A DNA stretch of 64,000 nt from Gnetum montanum (lineage: Eukaryota > Streptophyta > Gnetopsida > Gnetales > Gnetaceae). Location: assembly GCA_015680685.1 (NCBI GenBank), contig MNCI01002686.1:90701-154700 (forward strand), read 5' to 3'. A model generated the notes under the pieces. It saw only the letters and a list, made by a program, of their open reading frames with translations. It searched no databases and was not told the DNA's origin. Shown one piece after another: positions 47,851-58,605 of this stretch; positions within the stretch are counted from its first letter, which is position 1, and each line of letters opens with the position of its first letter. The translations under genes and the position numbers were made by a program.

Positions 47851-48117
47851 CGTTTTAATTTTTAAGTTTTTGTTGCCTTTTGACTCAGACTTATACGGGA
47901 ATTGTAACTTGAACATTTTGAGATGGACGAAAACAGTTGACACTTGTAATTGTACAACATTGCATGTAAGAAAAATTTTTGTTGATTTTGAATTTAATTG
48001 TAAACATGGCACGTCAATGTAAAATGTTTTGGCTTATTTTTTCCTTGTTTTAAATGTAATGTAGAGATGTAATCATAAATGCTGAACAAAAAGGAAAATG
48101 AAGTATGCGCGCATGAA

Positions 48118-48390
48118 CTAGTTTAAGGCCATTTCGGGCCCCAGTCGTAAACGAGGGATATTTCAAATGACACAGGCAGATTTTTCTGTTGACCGATCAT
48201 TGCTAATCGTGGCTAGTTTTACGTCTTTACGGACATGATAGTTTAGCGTCATCTCGGACAGGGAGTGTAGTCTAATAATAATTTTTTTGTTTTTCGGTCT
48301 ATCATAGTATAGTGTCATTTCGGACGAGTTGTAGTTTAACGTCGTTTCAGACATGTTATAGTTTAATGTCATTTCAAACTAGTTCTTTAG
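48118..48390. repeat. Minisatellite M1, right border of the antisense-gene module
   Basis: Units with TAGTTTAGCGTCATCTCGGA, TAGTTTAACGTCGTTTCAGA and TAGTTTAATGTCATTTC occur near 48120, 48212, 48238, 48305, 48332 and 48358. They are in the same orientation as at 43075 and 39095. Confidence 0.75.
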
Positions 48391-48396
48391 ATGGGA

Positions 48397-49275
48397 TTAT
48401 TTTAACAATTTTTTGATCTTTTTTATTTTTATGTCGGGCGATGTATTAGCTGGTACGTTTCTGTATTCAGCGTCTCCTTCGCTAATCACGTTGAATGGTA
48501 ACTCGGTCCAAGGGACGTCTGATGGAGTGGTTCCTGCATCAGTGTTTTCAGATGTCTCGGTAGTTGTTACGAATTCTGTGTCAGTTTCCACTTAAGAAGT
48601 TGTATGTACAGTGTCAGATGCAGGCATTTCTGTTTTAGGTGGGTCGTGTTCTATGTTCAAAGGCTTATTGCTTACCAGTTGGTGCGCATTTTTATTGTTT
48701 CGTTTTGGCTCTTCAAGCTTGACCTCCGAGCCTTGGTCCATGTCCATGTGTGATGAAATGATAGGCGTAGCAGCCTCCCCGTGTATGATGATTTCATCGC
48801 CTTCATAAGGTAGGTGGATCTCTTGGTGTATAGGGGAGGAGACCGCTTTTAGTTGGGCCAACCAGGGTCTCCCTAATATTAAGTTGAATCCTGGCATTTC
48901 ATCGACCACCAGGAAATCGGCGGACGTGGGAAATTGATCCCTTGCTATGAAGTCTAAGGTCACTGTTCCTTTGACCATTACGCATGACCCGCTAAATGAT
49001 TTTAAATATGTAGTTACGGTTGGTTTGATTAATTCAGTAAGCCCTAGCTGTTCAACGATGGGGTACGGTACTACGTTTGTGGCAGCTCCATTGTCTACGT
49101 GGACCCTATGTATCCTAAATTGGTTTATGTGTATCATTATGAACATGGGGGTCGTTGTTATTTCCCCTGTTTTCTTGTCCACCTTAATGTTGTCGTCATG
49201 GAAGCTCGAGGGTTTAGGAGTGGTCCCGTGAGACGAGTACATCACCGCATGAATGGCGGGTTCGTTTGGAGGCAA
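48397..49275 (-). pseudogene. Element B aspartic protease
   Basis: The frame 49275-48592 carries the retropepsin active site VHVDNGAATNVVPYPIVEQLGL near 49130-49060. DNGA is in place of D(T/S)GA, which is the form common in Tat elements. Further features are TTYLKSFSGS, FLVVDEMPGFNLILGRPWL (the conserved ILGRPWL of the C-terminal half) and an acidic tail. A TAA at 48592 interrupts it and the same frame continues to 48397. It is joined to gag through the frame upstream. It would process the polyprotein. Confidence 0.88.
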
Positions 49276-49278
49276 GTC

Positions 49279-49659
49279 CTAGCTTACTAAGATCAACGTC
49301 AGCATACGTACCAAAGCTTCACGATGTGTTTGGGATGTTAGCACCAAGTCATACAAGCTCAGCGAAGTGTTCTTTTGCTTCAATGCTTGGGTGACTTGTG
49401 TCAAGGCCGTTGCTAAGTCTCTACTATTGGGTGTATTTGCGTCAGCAGTGACCGGGTCCATTGGGCCCAATAGTTGTATTTCATGTTTCGGTGATTTGTC
49501 ACGTTTGCCTGACACTATTGTTTTAGATGGTTCATGTTTTTTTGACGGTTCACCCTCGTTGCCTACGTTTAGCTGGTTGTTAGGTGACGTCATGGGTATG
49601 CCATTAAGTGGAGTGGGCTTAGGTGGCCCCATGGCTAGTCGTTGACGTTCCTTCTCCAC
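49279..49659 (-). pseudogene. Element B gag-protease linker
   Basis: The frame (PTPLNGIPMTSPNNQLN, LATALTQVTQALKQKN, LVRMLTLILVS) ends with a stop at 49279-49281, one codon before the protease frame and in the same phase. It contains no recognised domain and is hydrophilic with a possible short helix. Confidence 0.6.
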
Positions 49660-49734
49660 ACGTTCACATGTAAGCCTATCTGCTAGGCATTCTCATGTGT
49701 GGCGTGGAGGTGGGGCTGGTCTTGGAGCCTCGGA

Positions 49735-50469
49735 CTACCCTGGGATTCTTACCACATACAGAGCCAGGCAGAGTTGCGGTTGGACAGTCGGATGTGATTG
49801 GTCAGAAGGCTGGCCAGGTACCCTAATGACGTAGGGGCTGGGCTTGCTTTGCATTTGTGAGGTGGAGGCTTGGTAATCATTAGGACTTTTGGGTACCCTA
49901 ATGACATACGAGGTTGGTTTTGGTGGAGGTTGGACATCCGCTGTTGTGACTGCTGGTGGTACTCGAACTACGAAAGGGGGAAGCCGAGTAGAAGGGGTTG
50001 GTGCATTTGAGGGAATGACGAGAGGGACACGCACCACGTATGGTTTGTTGCGTGTCATGGTGTTAGACACTGCTACAGCCGGAGGAACCTGAACAACATA
50101 TGGCCGCTGTGGGGCATGCGGTGGTTGGGGCATAGATGTGGATGCAGGAGCAGGAACGCGAACCATAAATGGCCTGTTAGATGTTTGTTGTGTACACTCA
50201 GGGTAGATGGTGTTAATGTTGGGTGTTCCAAAATCATCATCAAGGTAGATTGTATTGATGACGTACGATGCCTCTTTGGTGTTCAGGGGGTCTTTATACA
50301 CCCCCATGGCTTGATTCTGCGGTTGGATCGGGTTGGCCTCATCAAAGGTGATTTGGCCATCGTCGATCATCCGCTGTATATCCTGATTTAAAGTGAAATA
50401 GTAATCCATGCCATGCCCGTTGCGTTGATGATAATCGTAGAAGTGATCCATTCTAAAGCCTTTGGGCAC
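49735..50469 (-). pseudogene. Element B gag C-terminal part with YVVRVP repeats
   Basis: It starts with MDHFYDYHQRNGHGMDYYF, a zinc-knuckle-like segment of Tat gag proteins in which the expected cysteines are tyrosines. It then has a linker, DGQITFDEANPIQPQN. From about 50170 to 49737 seven copies of a P-x-(Y/F)-V-(V/I)-R-(V/I)-P motif follow at intervals of about 20-27 residues in a proline-rich tail. A TAG at the last repeat ends the frame. Confidence 0.8.
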
Positions 50470-50655
50470 TGGAGCCTCATCCGGCGTCGCTAAGCTTGGG
50501 TTTTGAATGAGTTGACAGAACCGGTCGTGTCTCTAGATGGCCGCAGGGAACAACTATTTATGTTTCATCAACTCGATTTTCAGGAGTTGATCGAAGAGCT
50601 GGGATGGCTTCATTGGCAGAGGCGTATATTGAGAGGGTTCTTTTTTCTCGAAATT

Positions 50656-51551
50656 TCATGTACGGTTCGTTGTTGGGTTCTGCGATGATGATGATTCCGG
50701 TGCGGTTGTGGGACTAGGTTTATTATAGTTAGTTGGGAGTACGGATGGCTTATTTTGATGTTCCATGCTTGCTTTCTGCGCTCCTGCTATCGCTGCTATC
50801 GTTGTTTTAGCCTTCTCTTTGTCTTTTTTAGTATGTTGATTTTTAAAGGCTAAGTATGTAGGGTCGTGGCTGTTTTGAGCTGCCTCTTCTATGTTCCTGA
50901 TCTGTACAAAATCTTGGTTAAGGTTACGCACATTAAGGTAGTACAACTTGGATTTAAAAAAGTCATTAACAGCCCCTTTCAGAATAGTAAGCATGTATGT
51001 TTGGGAGATTGGCTTGTGTAACTCGTTAAGGGCAACGCTCCACCTCTGAATAAATTTTTGTACAGGCTCAAGCGGTGCTTGTTTAACTTGTATGAGGTTG
51101 TCCAATGTCGCCTCGGGTTTCAAGTTATACTTGAACCGAGTCACGAACTAGTGTAACAACTCCTCCAAGGAGAAGATGGAATTCCTCGGCAGGGCCCGAT
51201 ACCAGTCAAGTGCTCTCCCTGCGAGAGACATGGGGAACAATTGGAGAATGGCATGGGGCATGCCTGGAGTAACGTGCATTCTAGCCTAAACGTTATGAGA
51301 TGTGCATTGGGGTCCGTCTCCCCGTTATACTTGGTTAGTGTCGGCAATGATATGCCTTTGGGAAAAGTTAGAGGCGGGACGGAAGGGCTGATGGAATCAT
51401 CGTGGTAGAAATCCACTACCTTTAGCTCTCCGTCGGCCACTGTTTTGAGGTGCTTTACCTTGTTGATTAACTCTTGCATCAGTTTTTTGGCATTCACCCA
51501 GTCTTGAGCACTCGGTGACATGGTAGCCTGAGGTTGTGGTATAGTGTACAA
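50656..51551 (-). pseudogene. Element B gag core (capsid-like domain)
   Basis: The N-terminal frame 51551-51141 has a helix (NAKKLMQELINKVKHL) and the domain start LPTLTKYNGETDPNAHL. Near 51275 the reading shifts by one base; the correct frame then reads MPHAILQLFPMSLAGRAL, DWYRALPRNSIFSLEELLH, a TAG near 51150, and VTRFKYNLKPEATLDNLIQ in the frame 51144-50656. This is the Retrotrans_gag pattern. A lysine-rich stretch (KKDKEKAK) and a Ser/Pro-rich end follow. Confidence 0.85.
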
Positions 51552-51908
51552 GTTAGAGTATTGTACGGTAGGTTGAAAGGCTAAAAGTTGTGCGGCCAGG
51601 GGTTGTACTTATGGCACATTTATAGGGGGTGGCATCAGGGACGACACGTGATAGGGGAAATGTTGTTGTTGTTGTGGTTGCGTCTGTACCGGGGGAACAT
51701 TGGCTGGTTGAACCAGATGGGATGGTATGTTATAGTGAGGAGGTTGATGTTGCTGTGGTTGAGTGCCCATCGCTGCCCTTTATCCAGCTACATTTTGTGG
51801 AGGGACCCCCTATTGGGTTACGGTGGTAGAATGGGCCCCGTGTGTTTGGATGTGGGGAATGTAGTGGGCGGACGTGGATGCTGGTATGACATGTGGCATC
51901 CCTATCAC

Positions 51909-52376
51909 TCAAGGCGCGAAGGTTGATCCCATGTTATGGTGCAGAGGTGGTGCTTGCGAGGACTGGCTGATTGCTGCATCGGGGATGATAGCGAGTGGGA
52001 GCGTGTTGAATTGCGGGTCAGTCAGAGGTGGAACATGAGCAAATGAGGATGTTTGCGGCGGAGGCATTTGTGTGTGGATGAGTCTGAGGGGTTGGAGGGG
52101 CATGATCTCCCCTATACCGGGATGAAAAATGGGGTTAACGTGTGCTTGCGGGCTCAGAGTGTGGTAAGAATCCTCTTGTTCAGATTGAGCAACGAATTCA
52201 TCCTCTTTCTCTAGTTGAGGCTCTAGCGCGGGCTGATCCAACGAGTGGCTCCTTTGCAAGAGGAGTTGTGTGACGAGCTCCGAATGCTGCTCCGGAATAG
52301 GGATTACGTCATATGGGGAAGGGATGAACTCACGTCCCCCCCTGTAAAAGAGTTCGAACTGCCTCTTTACCTCCAT
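51909..52376 (-). pseudogene. Element B gag N-terminal Pro/Gln-rich part
   Basis: The 155-codon frame begins MEVKRQFELFYRGGREF and is rich in Pro, Gln, Ser and His (QSEQEDSYHTLSPQ, QPLRLIHTQMPPPQ). It precedes the capsid-like domain on the same strand. 51552-51908 between the two frames is similar in composition with stops. No domain is known to me; this is probably the gag N-terminus or a leader ORF. Confidence 0.55.
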
Positions 52377-52619
52377 TTCAGCTTGGTCTACAGCTAGGCC
52401 AGCTTGTATCTTAATACATATGAAATTATACTAATCCTGGGTTATAATATTAGAGGCCGGGTCTCTCCCTTGCAACCTTAGGGACCAGCGGGGCCCTGCT
52501 GTGGGTTGTGTCATGGGATGTTGGATGGCCATGGCGCCCATGACGTCGGTGGCTTGAGCAGTTGCAGTGGTGGTGTTTACAGGGTTCATGATGATCTGTT
52601 GGTGTGACACGGTGTAGGG

Positions 52620-53189
52620 ATGTGAAATTAGTGTAAGTACAGCGTACAACGTATAACTGCCGGCGTATACAACATATACGACCACAACATATATGGTCAG
52701 TGTAGACAAGTCTACGACGTAAGGCGTACAGTGTATACACTAGACAGCGTATACAGCGTCAGGGTAGAGCGTAAAACAGGGTTACAACGTGTGGAATGTA
52801 GTATAACGTATGGCAGCGTAAATAGAATATATGGTGTAAAGAGTGCGGTGTAGACAGAATAGAAGGGATAAAGTTGGTGTGCAGCGTAGATGAGGTCTAC
52901 GGCATAAAGAGCGTACAACGTAAATGGACAATGGCGTAGCGTAAAATATGTGGCATAAGTAAAATATGCAGCGTAAAATTTTACAGCCTTATGTGCAGCG
53001 TAAGGAAAATCTGCGGCGTAAAATGTGTAGCATGCGTGTGGCAAGGTAGACGCTGGGGTTTTTGTGGATAGTCCACATGGAGTTGGTAGCGTAGACGCTG
53101 GAAGACTTGTAGAGAGAGTTTGGAACAGGGCAGCGTAAATGCTGATCAGTGTAGATGCTGGGGAGTGTGACAGTAAGGTTTTAGATGGT
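52620..53189 (-). repeat. GCGTA-rich leader between PBS and gag of element B
   Basis: There are dense short motifs GCGTA, GCGTAAA and GCGTATAC and their reverse complements, with little else. No frame on the coding strand is credible. The same motif set occurs in the LTR and in the antisense gene leader. Confidence 0.7.
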
Positions 53190-53208
53190 GCCCTCCTTCT
53201 AGCGTCAA
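53190..53208 (-). promoter_or_regulatory. Primer binding site-like sequence of element B
   Basis: In minus sense TTGACGCTAGAAGGAGGGC stands four bases inside the end of the 5' LTR. It resembles the TTGGCGCTAGAAGGAGGG type seen at this position in Tat-clade elements, with TGG changed to TGA. Confidence 0.6.
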
Positions 53209-53212
53209 TTTC

Positions 53213-54293
53213 TGTACCGCCTGAAATCATCAGTCTCTGGCTGGAAGGAAACAGAGACTGTGGGATCACAGGGCATGCACAGAAAATCCTACCTTCGCCT
53301 GAGGACGAGCTGGAATGCACGAAGGTAGAGTACCTTGGGTGGTTCGCACGCGGATCAGACAAGGATTTTCCTGGAACGTATACCGAAGTGCTATACGCTG
53401 GGTTATGCGTAAATGACATGACAGGCGTAAACGAGAGTGTAAACAGTGTAACAGATGCGAACGGGGTGTAAATGTAAATGAGCGTAAACAGAACACATGT
53501 AAGAGATTAGCGTAAACTTTAAACAATGGTATTACAGAATGAAAGTATAGTGCACTGGTCTAACGCAGTTGTGATGGAACACAAGGCAAACGAAAAGCCC
53601 TGGTGAATGTAGGGATGACTCGGCTGGTTCGCACTATAGGTGGAGCGTAGAGACTGTGTGCCCAATGTACAAGACTATTCAGCGTACAAGGGTTTTTAGC
53701 TCTGGTGCACAGCGTAAATGTTCTCTGGTATGCTCTGGGATTTTTCCCAACCGACCTGGATGAAGTGGAAAATTGGGGCTTTTATACCGGTTGTTATGCT
53801 AGATTTGGGTTAGGAGACACGTGGCGCGTTGACCGGGTGCATACAATTTACAAATATACAATATATTACATCTGTTGGGCATATATGCTGGATGTGTTGG
53901 GCATATGTGAACTTGGGTGGAGATGCTATGGACGCTGGGCATATACGCTGATGGTTGCCGACTTGCTTCAATTCTTGCTCTTCAGTGTTGTCTTCATGCT
54001 GTCTTTGGAGATTTCATCGTCGGGCGTATGCATCTGTTGTACCTACTGAGCATACACGTGAGGCGTGTACGCTGGGCGTGTACGATGGAGAATGCCGGGC
54101 GTATACGCTGTTGGTATGAACTTGGGCGTATACGTTGGGCGTATACGCTGGCACAGTATACTTAGTGAAATCTAAGTATTTTGATCTCCGAAGTTGCAAT
54201 GTATGACACCAAATGTAGTCGAGGTTGTCTGTGGGTCCCAGGGACCTGCTTGGTGTTGGACACGTACTAAGCTCCGAATTTTGTGGTGTTTCA
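53213..54293 (-). repeat. 5' LTR of element B, with promoter
   Basis: It is the partner of 36963-38095. TATA box TATAAAAG on the minus strand lies at 53779-53786 (GGTATAAAAGCC). Palindrome copies GCGTATACGC or one-base variants lie near 54061-54150, between LTR start and TATA, fewer than in the other LTR. Confidence 0.93.
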
Positions 54294-55500
54294 ACAGAGA
54301 CCAGGGTACAACATGCAAAAGTAGAAGTGCATAGACTACAACAAGAGCTTGCTGCCTTGAGAGCTAAAATATGGGATCCTACCCAATTTGTTGTCCCTAA
54401 CTAGTTAAAATAATTTTGAATAGTGTAGCTCAGCCAATTGATTGAACAGAATAAAGATGTTAAATAAGAAACGATGAAAGCATTATGAAACGGCTTAGCT
54501 ACTAAAGCCCAAGCATATGCCCATAAGAAGGAATTGACTACTACACAAGAGGAGAATAAACAACTTTCTATTGATAATGAAAGGCTGACCATTGTAGAGA
54601 AATAGAAAAATATATTGGAAGAAAGTATTCACTAGTTGAAAGAATAATTGGTGAGGGTCAACCAAGAAATAAGTAGAATGGCCAGAGAAAATTAAACCCT
54701 CTCAATGGAGGAGGTCCACGCAATCCATCAAAAATCTACAATTGAGATAAGCACATGGAAAAACAAGGTCAAGAAATATGAAAACTAGAAGGAGTACTTC
54801 CAAGACCAAATTAGCATGTACAAATAGGTTAATAAAAAATAAATCCAAATGGCAAAGGCCTTCATCACTTCCATGTTAGTGCATAATCTTGACTAGTAGT
54901 CATTCTTGGATAGCTATGCCTTGGTCCACCAAATGGAAGTGAAGAATAAGGGCTTGCAGATTGAAGATTTGCAAGAGTACATGGCATTACCTAAACTTTT
55001 CTATGCCAACCTTGCGATGTTAATAGCAAGTTGGCCCAAAAATGAGTTGGAACAACAAGTAGCACCCACTTATGCCTTATATGAAAAAGAGTTTGCAGAT
55101 AGGAAAAGTGCTCTACAAAAACTCAACATGGAAAACTTAGAATTAAAGGTAATTAAGGCTCGCTACCACAAGCAAAGAGATGTAACCTTGAACCTAGCTA
55201 AAAGATTAACATATCATCATGAACTAAAAGAAAAGGCTAGAGCTTTTGAGAAGGAACAACAGTAGTTCACAACATGGTGAGAAAAAGTAAATAAGATGTT
55301 CACATAGTTACCATGTTTTTCGGATGTATCAATTCTAGCACACATCAACTCATCGGTTGGATGGTACCTGATCCAAGAACAAAGGAGGAGAAGTTGCAGG
55401 TACTCCTAAATTGCTATAACTTCTAAAAGCCTGATGACAAGGGAAAGCAATCCATGGAAGAGCCACCACCTCCAAGGACTACATGAGCTCCCCCAGCTTT
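54294..55500 (+). pseudogene. Decayed retroelement-type ORF, second part (coiled coil)
   Basis: It resumes the ORF cut at 36962: the reading across the insertion, leaving out one ACAGA, stays coherent (EKLIMTE on the left, TRVQHAKVEVHRLQQELAAL on the right). The product is strongly coiled-coil-like, with heptad-type stretches near 54330-54390, 54540-54720 and the open frame 54906-55265 (EDLQEYMALPKLF, SALQKLNMENLELKVI). The end near 55430-55490 is Lys/Glu/Pro-rich (KPDDKGKQSMEEPPPPRTT) and then stops. The coiled coil plus acidic/proline tail matches the layout of the gene at 43625-47850. About ten stops are present. Confidence 0.6.
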
Positions 55501-55661
55501 GTTGTTTTGTCTTGATATGTTCATTTTTGTAAAACACCACTACGACATGGAAGATTCAATTTGTGTATCTAGTTAAGTTAGTCAATAATTCCATACCTTC
55601 CTAATATCTTGTAAAGAACTTATTTCTTATTTTTTTAACTCAAGGAAAAGTTTTCATTCAT

Positions 55662-56556
55662 TCATGGGGGTATGATGAGTCATGTTTTGTAGGGCCTTGA
55701 TATCAAATATCCAATATGAGAGTTGTAATCTTAGGTATTCAGTATTGGGGCACAACCTCCAATGTCAGGGATCTGATATAATCCCTTCTATGCAAGCCTA
55801 TAAATACCGCACTTGGATGCATGGTTGGGATATAGGAAATAGACAGATAGACTTATAAATTTTGATAGATTTCAAGTTTTTTCCATTTCTAGTGCATGCC
55901 CATAGTGTGATGTTAAGTGATTGTATGACATCCTTATTTGAGTGTGATGTACTTGGACACATTACTTTTTTAACAATAAAGATTGAGATTACTTCCATCA
56001 TTGTAGCATTCACTTAGCTTTATTATTACTTTTAATCACATAAATGTTTACTATTTTTCTTAGCTAATGCTATCATTTATTGTCCTTTATTATTCCTATC
56101 ATTAAGCGGAATGAATATGACTAATCGCTAATGCTTAAGTATAATTACTTGGTAGCCCAATAGTGTATCATTTGGTACTCCTACTAATGGTATGCTTGAT
56201 AATCCCAATCTAGTTATGTGAAGTCCAAGGTGTGTGTGGATGACTAGGAATAGATACTCATCACACATAGGCTAGTGTAGACTTTATTTGCCATTGTTAA
56301 TTAGGTTAAACAACTACTTTCTTTATTACCATTAGGAATAGCTTAGGGTCGAACAACATCAATTATCATATGCATCACTCTATGCTAAACCATAAGTGAT
56401 AAAGCTACCTCTAGTACAAGTGAGAAGACAACAAATTGATATAAAGGCATAACGATCTAGATGCCACAACTTGTCCTATCCATAGAATTGGATTGGATCA
56501 TGTGTAAATGCTTGTAATTCGTATGGTTGGGCATATGGGTACCTTGCCACTCATCA
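55662..56556 (+). mobile_element. Polypurine tract and 3' LTR of a plus-strand family A element
   Basis: TCATGGGGGTA at 55662-55672 directly precedes the LTR, which starts TGATGAGTCATG at 55673 and ends CCTTGCCACTCATCA at 56556. A TATA-like CCTATAAATACC lies near 55797. It matches 13630-14398, so these may be the two LTRs of one element whose interior was filled by later insertions. The sequence after 56556 is coding sequence of another element. Confidence 0.8.
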
Positions 56557-57768
56557 GATGGAAATGAATTGACCAACCTAGTCAACCATTCCTTTCTGAA
56601 ACCTTATTCTATCTAACACAAACTTGTTTTCCTATAGCCCTTATTTTCCTTTACCTTTCTTTTAATGTATCGACAAATGATTGACACCGATCATATTTTT
56701 AGCCTATAATAAGCGAGCTAGTATGATCTTTCATCTCTCTTCTTTTGGTATCTTAATACATTGCAAAATTTGTATAAATCTATTTAAAAAGTACATATTT
56801 CTCATGTTATATTGATTGTAATGAATAGTTAATTGTATCTACTTGTTGCCTCATGTGGCCTTATGAAATATTTTGCAATCACATGTATTCTTTAACTTGT
56901 TTTCTTATCCTCTTGGAGTTGTGCTTGTAGGATGAAGCATGAAGTCATCACAAGAGTGAAACTCATTATAGTAGTGAGTTACCACACAACCTCGATGCAT
57001 GAGATTTAGTTAGCTTATCCCACCTTGTCAAGAGTGCTTGCCTCACATAAGTTTAGTTATCACTCTTGAGTCATAATCCTATAGAAAAATTACAATCTTC
57101 CTTATCATAATAACAATGAAGACCTATGTTTGACACTCATGCCCCATGACAATGTAACATATCCTTTGATATACCCCCTCCATAAAGTTTGTTGAATATA
57201 ACATATATTAATCAATGAGAAAACAAAAAATTTTTTTTCCTTGGCAATGAAACCTAATAAAATTTTCAGCCCTTAAAAATTGAGGAAGAAAATTATCAAG
57301 AAAATCCAAGAGGCCAATTTAGCATGAAGTCAATCAAATGGATTGAAACAAATAAAGGAAGGAGTTGAGTGGCCAAAGAAGCCCAAGAAGGGAGTGTTGT
57401 TTCCTCTAATACATTATCGAGTAAGTAGTAGTTTGAGCACAAAGCATGAAGACCTTTTTAGCTAGTACACATGTCATCACCATGCCATGATCATGATGTC
57501 AACATTTGGAATTTATTATTAGCCCATGTGATCATTCAAATAGCAAAAGTAATCATCCTCTCATAACCAATGTAGTCATTATCTTATTCCAAACTCTCAA
57601 CAATTCATTGTAACCTTGTTTCACTATCATGAGTACTTCTCAACATGATTTGATAGCTATATAATTAAGCATGAAGAGGAATTGTTGGTGATGAACTTAC
57701 CATAGTGCTTCAATTTCTTTGTTGATGTATCTCAAGTTAAGCCTCAAAACATCAACAAAGAGGGGTTA
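56557..57768 (+). pseudogene. Element D: integrase tail and 3' untranslated region
   Basis: Immediately after the LTR the frame reads DGNELTNLVNHSFLKPYS (56557-56615), the end of a Tat-type integrase, so the family A LTR landed inside this gene. Non-coding sequence follows. At 57717-57728 and 57749-57760 lie perfectly complementary 12-bp arms (CTTTGTTGATGT and ACATCAACAAAG), then a polypurine tract AACAAAGAGGGGTTAA. Confidence 0.7.
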
Positions 57769-58480
57769 ATAAAAAACCTTAAAGAAAATTAATGTTGTAG
57801 AGTAAAAGCCCATAATCAAAATTCTTATTATAATTTCGTGAAAATATAATGGTAAAAATAATTTTCTTATTTTTTCCAAAAATCCTACATTATGGCCTTG
57901 TATTGATAGAATTTCAAGTAGTTTTTCAATGTAAAATATTGAGATTTGTAGCCCACATGCTGCAAATCACATGTATTCCAACTTATGAAGGCTAAAAATG
58001 CTTCACAAGCTATAAATGTCTTGTATCCTAGCTTGTAGAAGTTAAAAAATGCTCCAAATCCTACAAAGTCAATGTATTCTAGCTTTTGGATGCTAAAATA
58101 CTTCATATGCTATAAAATATCACATTTTCATCTCACACACTACACATTTAAGCTCCATACGCTATGTAGCATGTGGAGGAAATGTGTGACATTTGGACTT
58201 TTCTAAACTTTTCTCTTGCATCATTTAATACAAATTTTCAGTCTTTCTTTTTCATATCATTTCATGCATATCCTTGTTCTTAGATTTAACATTTGAAATA
58301 CATCTTCATACATTTTTGCTTATTTTCATAACATTTGGTAAGATACACTCCAAGTCATCAAGTGATTGACAAAACCATCTGAGGCACTCTAAATCCTTTT
58401 CCAAGGCCTATGTATCTAGGGTTAAAGTATTTCATATTGAAATTTTTGGCCTTCCAGAACTAAATTTTTCCATCACTACA
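57769..58480 (+). repeat. Putative LTR of element D
   Basis: It is placed by the polypurine tract that precedes it; the start is degenerate and the end uncertain. It contains three to four tandem units of about 52 bp starting TGTATTCCAACTT, TGTATCCTAGCTT and TGTATTCTAGCTT (57971, 58022, 58074) and a CATGTGGAGGAAATGTG-type segment. Confidence 0.45.
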
Positions 58481-58499
58481 TATAATAAAGTAAGTATAA

Positions 58500-58605
58500 A
58501 TTAGCAACTGAAAGGGTGTACTTAGCTATCTAGTACATTGATGGTTAAGAGTTGAGCTTCGTTGTGGAGTTCAAGGATTTGATTCTCATCCATAATTTTT
58601 CCAAT
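58500..58605 (+). repeat. tRNA-like SINE head (candidate)
   Basis: TAGTACATTGATGGTTAAGA (A box-like) near 58532 and GGATTTGATTCTC (B box-like) near 58583 have tRNA-like spacing. This suggests a decayed tRNA-derived SINE. No tail or target duplication was identified. Confidence 0.4.

Larger units (their letters stand above)
36963..54293 (-). mobile_element. Complete 17.3-kb Tat-like LTR retrotransposon, family B
   Basis: Two LTRs (1133 and 1081 bp) start TGTACC and end GTTTCA on the plus strand and are flanked by a perfect 5-bp target duplication ACAGA (36958-36962 and 54294-54298). In minus sense the order is LTR, PBS, GCGTA-rich leader, gag, protease, minisatellite, antisense gene (plus strand), minisatellite, RT, RNase H, second RNase H, integrase, minisatellite, hairpin, polypurine tract, LTR. 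Part of it is an unsequenced gap (45980-46487). Several in-frame stops and catalytic-site changes show the copy is inactive, although base decay is much lighter than in the surrounding elements, so it is a late insertion. Confidence 0.93.
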
